Below are positions 20,814 through 25,000 of a stretch of DNA of 25,000 nucleotides, piece by piece. The stretch's first letter is position 1, and every line of letters starts with the position of its first letter. The stretch covers positions 1 to 25,000 of the forward strand of contig CAIIXF020000289.1 in the NCBI GenBank assembly GCA_903813345.2, read 5' to 3'. Position numbers and translations under genes: made by a program. The notes under the pieces are model-generated. The model had not been told where the DNA came from. It saw only the letters and a list, made by a program, of their open reading frames with translations, and did not search any database. The stretch comes from Owenia fusiformis. Its lineage: Eukaryota; Annelida; Polychaeta; Sabellida; Oweniidae.

Positions 20814-22875
20814 CAGTGGCGTAGCCAGCAATTTGTGACCAGGGGTTCGATTTTTTTATGTTATCCACAAACCTCCCCCTTCATTGGTGTACCTAACATA
20901 AAAGCATTTTTTGTATTTGTCATACATACAATTCATCCTTTCATTCACATGTTCATTCACAGATATGTCAAGTTCTGAAACATGCAATTCCCACGCTTTT
21001 AGCTGATTTTTGAAAAGAGTCCAAATCAAAAGATTTTTATTTGCTATTTCATTTTGTTATAGAGGAGGAGTTCATAATGAATTTCAAAAAGACCAAATTG
21101 AAAAAACAATATATCCACAGTCTGACAGTGCTCTGTATTCTCTAACATTCTTTCCTTTTAAATTTTAATGCCTTGCAACAAAGAACAACTAATGCTGAAA
21201 AACCTATTTGTTCTTTCTTTGAATTGAGAATAAAAAATAAAACATTCCATTTTCTATCACCGTTCCGCTGTTTTTTTATCACAAATGACGAGAATCGTGA
21301 ACATTTTGAGAAATGAAAAAAACAGTTTAGATGAACTTGTAAATCATTATAAACTATAATTCGTTTTTGAGGAATGCTGTCAAATTCTTTATAGACACAC
21401 GATTTGAAACTTGTGCAAGGCTAATACACTCGTCTTTCTGGCAAATACACTCCCCTTCCGAAGTTTGGCAACCTTAGCCCCCCCCCCCCTTTATGTTTGA
21501 ATTTTTATTTACATAACCTGCGAGGAAAATACTAGTACCTATAATATTGATGGAAATGTAACTTGACTTCATTTCCAATGCCACAAATTTTCTCAATTTT
21601 TTTTCTTCTATTTGATGAATTTTTGAAAATCGTCATTCCCATGTAAACCAAGGGAAACCAATGGGTTTTATATTTAATAAGTAGATTAGATTCAGCCGCA
21701 GACCATCTGTAATTGTGTCTTTGAAGTTTGAAAATCTCGATAATCCGGTGGCGATTATCAGTGGATCAGTTTTTTTAGAAAATAAAAAGTGATTATTATG
21801 AAGCAATGCATATTGGTACACTACGTGACTTTTTAAATATTTTTTATTATGAACTTTTCCCTTAACTGTGGCAATAAAATACTCATTCGAAATAATAAAC
21901 CTAGACTTATTTGATATAATCCTTCTTATGCCTTTGCTTTCCTCCAGAAAGATGACTGCATCTGGCTTTTTAATGGACGGAACTTTCCACTGCACGTAAT
22001 GTGGGTACCTTTTTAGCTTACACTTGTATTTAGAACCAGAGACACATTATGATAAACCATGACATCTCATTTCTTCTCAGCCCTGAGATGTTTCAGGTGA
22101 AACAGAAAGAAGCTATGAGTATCAGAATGTCAGAGACATACTCACCTAATTGCCGCCTTTAATCCATTTATTTGCTAAACATATATAATTAATGACATTA
22201 ACACGATCCACTAAAGTTTGATATTCGCGAAAATAGAGCATATACTAAATGCACTGAAACAGCAACAATTTAAACTTGAAATAATTTCCGAGATAAACGT
22301 GCATCTGAAAAAACTGATTTTTTCGCTTGGATTTATTTTTCCTTAAAAAGTGATGGATAATAAATACTCATTCGATCAAATGCTTGTGTTTATAAATGAT
22401 ACATGCGTGTATCCTTTGAATAGTGACTAATTTCAAAATGTTTCTATTATTTAATATTTGCTTTTGAGGACTTATCAGCTCCGGGGACTTAGCAAGATTT
22501 TTTGTTTGAAGTAAAACAAAACGGAGGTGCGCAGATGTGAAAGAAAATGTGTTTTCATCAGTATTAAGACAGTTGGTTTATTTCACCGTAGATGGAGCAG
22601 CTTTTAAGTTAGAAAATAAGTTGTGCGAAATTATTGATATTTCTTCTTTGCATAATGTCATGATGCTCCGGGGTCTTCCCAAAATTAGACAATACCACCC
22701 CGTGCCTAAGGTTGCCAAACTTTTGGAGAGAAGTGTAACTTTTACTATTTTGATCTACTGGTCATATAAATTGAATGTTTCTGTTATTGCAATGAATTTT
22801 CCACAAATATTTTTGGTGGAAATCCCGACCAGGGGTTCGTCCGAACCCATCTAACCCCCGGTCCCTACGGCTATG
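20814..22875. mobile_element. 2.06-kb DNA-transposon-like insertion, hAT-like ends
   Basis: The left end is CAGTGGCGTAGCCAGC; the right end reads inward as CATAGCCGTAGGGACC. This is a degenerate inverted repeat of the type seen at ends of many hAT-like elements. AATTA flanks both sides (20809-20813 and 22876-22880). Copy A keeps the empty site as GTTAACTAACTTT, one change from the predicted GTTAATTAACTTT. A direct repeat, GACCAGGGGTTCG, lies near both ends (20837-20849 and 22827-22839). No transposase was recognised. Internal frames (minus 21633-21995, plus 22537-22854) begin at non-ATG codons. It appears composite because an inverted pair lies inside it. Confidence 0.7.
21461..22722. repeat. 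Inner inverted repeat within the 2-kb insertion (possible nested element)
   Basis: AAGTTTGGCAACCTTAG at 21461-21477 is exactly reverse-complemented at 22706-22722. Weaker pairing continues outward (ACTCCCCTTCC against GGAGAGAAGTGT). A run of 13 C follows the left arm. It could mark a nested insertion or the sub-terminal repeats of a single larger element. Confidence 0.6.
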
Positions 22876-22881
22876 AATTAA

Positions 22882-23565
22882 CTTTCAGACGCTGAATGGA
22901 CAATATCGACATTAGAAGAGAGGCATCGTGAGATTAAAAAGGATGCGTCCAAATCAAAACCCTGTACCAAAAAACCAATCTGCTAGGCCTGTTAAATGCT
23001 GTGATGGCAGTTAAGATTGGCTGGACTACAAAACTCACTTTATGGTTGTTAGCAAGGCAAATGCTTGGAGCTAAGATGAAATGGCCTTGGAACTGAGTTG
23101 TGCGGTTGGGCAATGGCTTATCTGTACTCACTGATATGCCTGGTAACGAACGTTGGGATTTTGAATCGATTGTACATCATTTGGAACGGCGTTTTGACCC
23201 AGCAAGCCAAGGCGACACCTTCCTTAATTTACTAGAGGCCAGAAGGAAAATCCTAAGGAAACATTATTACAATTGGGGCAGGATATCAAAAGGCTAGCAA
23301 ACAGGGCCTATTCAAATCGGCCATATGAACTACGTATGGATCTTGCTTTAAATCATTTTTATAATGCCCTTGAGGACACAGATATGAGGAAATAAATCAA
23401 GAATCGGAAGCCCCGTGATATAGATGAAGCAGTAGGCATTAGATTGGAATACGAGACAGATTATAGAACCGATTGAAAGGCCTGGAAAGCATGTAGCCGG
23501 ATCCTGTTTTTAATACAAAGATTGGCCAAATAGTACAAGAATTCAAAGAACTTGAAAACACATTA
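22882..23565 (+). pseudogene. Ty3/Gypsy-type gag remnant, copy B
   Basis: It reads DAEWTISTLEERH, then frameshifted pieces WLDYKTHF, LSVLTDMPGNERWDFESIV, LERRFDP, LNLLEARRK, LGQDIKRLANRAY, LNHFYNALEDTDMR and DIDEAVGIRLEYE. This order is that of a Ty3/Gypsy capsid region. Unlike copy A it keeps the central part (about 23066-23217), where A has the dimeric element. Stops and frameshifts (for example TAA after MRK, TGA after YRTD) make it non-functional. It ends abruptly at the segment breakpoint. No LTR, protease or polymerase follows. Confidence 0.8.
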
Positions 23566-23594
23566 GTAGTAAGGGGTATACCATGAACTTTTGA

Positions 23595-23700
23595 GACCAA
23601 ATTAAGCACCGTGACCCGGGATTTAAAGCGTTCTGATTGGCCAATTTAAGCCACGTGACTACGCTCTGATTGGTCAATTTTGACCACGTGACTGACCTTA
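23595..23700. promoter_or_regulatory. Short tandem repeats with CACGTG and CCAAT-type boxes
   Basis: About three units of 33-43 bp follow the pattern CAATTTAAGCCACGTGAC, then TACGCTCTGATTGG. Perfect CACGTG palindromes lie at 23652-23657 and 23685-23690, both in the wider form CACGTGACT. A degenerate CACCGTGAC lies at 23608-23616. ATTGG (CCAAT on the minus strand) ends units one and two. This combination suits bHLH-zipper (USF/TFE/MITF-type) and NF-Y binding. It lies about 780 bp upstream of the small membrane protein gene. It could instead be a simple satellite-like repeat. Confidence 0.5.
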
Positions 23701-23719
23701 TTAATCGCGCCGAACGAGG

Positions 23720-24060
23720 TTAATTAAATCCGACGGCTGGCTGATTGGTAATCGATAATCTGACCGAGTCCGTACTTACCGGTACGTTTCTCGTCCGTTT
23801 ATTATGTATCTCGACAGCTGCGCGATCTAATTAATGAGATGACCTCGTAATTGCAAAATGATAATCGATAAACCCTCTCGGAACGTACTTGCCGGTACAT
23901 ACTTCAATAATTAAGTGTTTTGATGGTTGTACATGTGCGAATAATGTATCGACCTCGTTAATTACTTCAGCGGCTAGGGCGAAATGGCCGTCAATCGATA
24001 ATCTAGCTTCAGTATTGTGAATAGGTTAATTAATAATCGAGACAGTCTTTAAACGGATAT
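23720..24060. repeat. Degenerate tandem repeat of about 110 bp with ATCGAT sites
   Basis: CGTACTTACCGGTACGT (23771-23787) recurs as CGTACTTGCCGGTACAT (23884-23900). ACCTCGTAATT (23842) recurs as ACCTCGTTAATT (23952). ATCGATAAT-type sites recur at about 23751, 23861 and 23994. Spacings cluster near 110-133 bp. It lies between the E-box repeats and the small gene. It may be a satellite remnant or a homeodomain/cut-type site cluster. Confidence 0.5.
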
Positions 24061-24410
24061 ATTGATAAATAAAAGTTTACTTAGGGCAAAAAAGTAGATT
24101 CCCTGTTTTGTCCCCCTCGCTTTCACAATGAGATCAATTACATCTTGAGAATTTTTGGGGGAATTTTGAAATTTATTTATTTTTATTTACAAGTATAGCC
24201 TCGCAAAAATCTTATTTTACATTGTTCACTTATTTCAACATCCCGAGTCCATATACGACTATATAATGTCAGAACATTACATATTTATCCAACAATCTTT
24301 TAACCCTCGCGTAAATTTTCGATTTTATTTTTCATTTTTTCACTTATTGTCTTAAGTCCACATAAAGAATGAAAGATGTAAGCGCGCTTCATTTTTGTCA
24401 GTAGAAATAA

Positions 24411-24420
24411 AGATATATAT
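24411..24420 (+). promoter_or_regulatory. TATA-like sequence
   Basis: AGATATATAT lies 46 bp before the ATG at 24466. In an AT-rich region it is weak evidence for a core promoter, but the spacing would allow a short 5' UTR. Confidence 0.25.
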
Positions 24421-24465
24421 ACGTCAATGTAAGTAATATAGTCATTCATACCTAGGTTTTTGAAC

Positions 24466-24848
24466 ATGATAGGTCAATTATTAGTTTTGAGCGTTATTGC
24501 AACATGTTGCATTTGTCAAAACATCAATGTTACTCGACACTTTAATGAAACTGAAAACGTAACACCTTATTACGTACTGAAACCATATATTAGTAGTAGT
24601 TACGATGTAAATCTAGAGACTCCAATGGCCTTAAGCTTTACCGGAGGTGTTTTAACTTTTGTTATCATAGGTGAGTTACGCGATTTTTGACAAACTATAA
24701 TATACCATAATGTTTGGCTTATATTTAATAGTGGTAACTAATGCTATATCATTTTTTAGGTAATGTGTTATGGCTTAGAATGTTAACGAGATCCAAATTA
24801 CCGATTGTTAAGGATGAAAGACAAAGGGAGCCTATGATAGCCGTATAA
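24466..24848 (+). CDS. Small glycosylated single-pass membrane protein, two exons, 97 aa; resembles GPCR helix 1
   Basis: Exon 1 is 24466-24670 (donor GTGAGT, phase 1) and exon 2 is 24760-24848 (acceptor TTTTTTAG), ending in TAA. Residues 1-18 (MIGQLLVLSVIATCCICQ) look like a cleaved signal peptide. Sequons N21-VT, N27-ET and N31-VT follow. Residues about 54-77 (LSFTGGVLTFVIIGNVLWL) form one helix, then a basic tail TRSKLPIVKDERQRE. The hydrophobic run ending IIGNVLWL with RSK after it is like helix 1 of rhodopsin-class receptors (the GN of GNxxV), possibly prostanoid-receptor-like. It could be a truncated receptor, a splice isoform or decoy, or an unrelated type I mini-protein. AATAAA lies 34 bp past the stop, so the transcript appears complete here. 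The start ATG is the first in frame; the in-frame TTG two codons earlier is not used. Confidence 0.65.
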
Positions 24849-24881
24849 AATTTATACAATGTGTACAAAAGATATACGACA

Positions 24882-24887
24882 AATAAA
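24882..24887 (+). terminator. Poly(A) signal AATAAA for the small membrane protein gene
   Basis: Canonical AATAAA lies 34 bp after the TAA. A second AATAAA occurs at 24982-24987. Either could end the transcript. Confidence 0.55.
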
Positions 24888-25000
24888 TAAGAATGTATTA
24901 AACTACAAGATCTTGTAGATCAGAAAATCCCTTAATTTGTTTGTATATTGTTCTTTAATTGTTTAAAACTTAGTGAAACATAATAAATCCTTAGGATTAT

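Larger units (their letters stand above)
18653..23565 (+). repeat. Copy B of duplicated SLC28 + gag segment
   Basis: The direct repeat partner of 1509-6186, about 17.1 kb away on the far side of the SLC18B1-like gene. Relative to A it lacks most of two SLC28 exons, the TTAA element and the dimeric element. It carries its own 2.06-kb insertion at 20814-22875. It ends at GAACTTGAAAACACATTA; beyond that the sequence differs (GTAGTAAGG), while A continues in gag. Confidence 0.88.

Noticed and set aside
1-25000. CRISPR arrays, bacterial operons or phage-type systems
   Set aside because: No regularly spaced identical repeats, no ribosome-binding-site-led gene chains, and clear spliceosomal introns. 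The window is eukaryotic.

Overview
The window is eukaryotic, intron-containing and AT-rich, with GT/AG splice junctions, a vesicle-type solute carrier gene, decayed gene copies and many non-autonomous transposon remnants. The protein families (SLC18B1, SLC28, Ty3/Gypsy gag) and compact introns of about 0.2-1.3 kb suggest a marine invertebrate, perhaps a mollusc or another lophotrochozoan or a non-vertebrate deuterostome. The species cannot be read from the sequence.

Layout. 1-1508: repeats (a diverged tandem repeat at the left edge, a long inverted repeat, a GC-rich hairpin). 1509-6186: copy A of a duplicated chimeric segment made of a broken SLC28 (concentrative nucleoside transporter) pseudogene followed by a broken Ty3/Gypsy-type gag. 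It is interrupted by a 572-bp element in a TTAA site and by a dimeric terminal-inverted-repeat element. The gag remnant continues to about 6733. 6734-9739: no gene recognised. 9740-16541 (minus strand): an intact 12-exon gene for an SLC18B1-like major facilitator of 477 residues, the only complete large gene here. 16643-18597: no gene recognised. 18653-23565: copy B of the SLC28 + gag segment in the same orientation, with a 2.06-kb DNA-transposon-like insertion. 23580-24060: short tandem repeats carrying CACGTG and CCAAT-type sites, then a roughly 110-bp degenerate repeat. 24466-24848 (plus strand): a compact two-exon gene for a 97-residue protein with signal peptide, three N-glycosylation sequons and one membrane helix resembling helix 1 of a rhodopsin-class receptor, followed by AATAAA signals.

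How the parts relate. The two direct copies of SLC28 + gag bracket SLC18B1, about 17 kb apart. Comparing them gives filled and empty sites for two of the insertions and an order of events: copy A looks like the source because gag continues past its right breakpoint, whereas copy B stops. No operon-like or joint function between SLC18B1 and the small membrane protein gene can be inferred. I see no undescribed defence or RNA-guided system. The least explained items are the small receptor-like membrane protein and the bHLH/NF-Y-type repeat block upstream of it.
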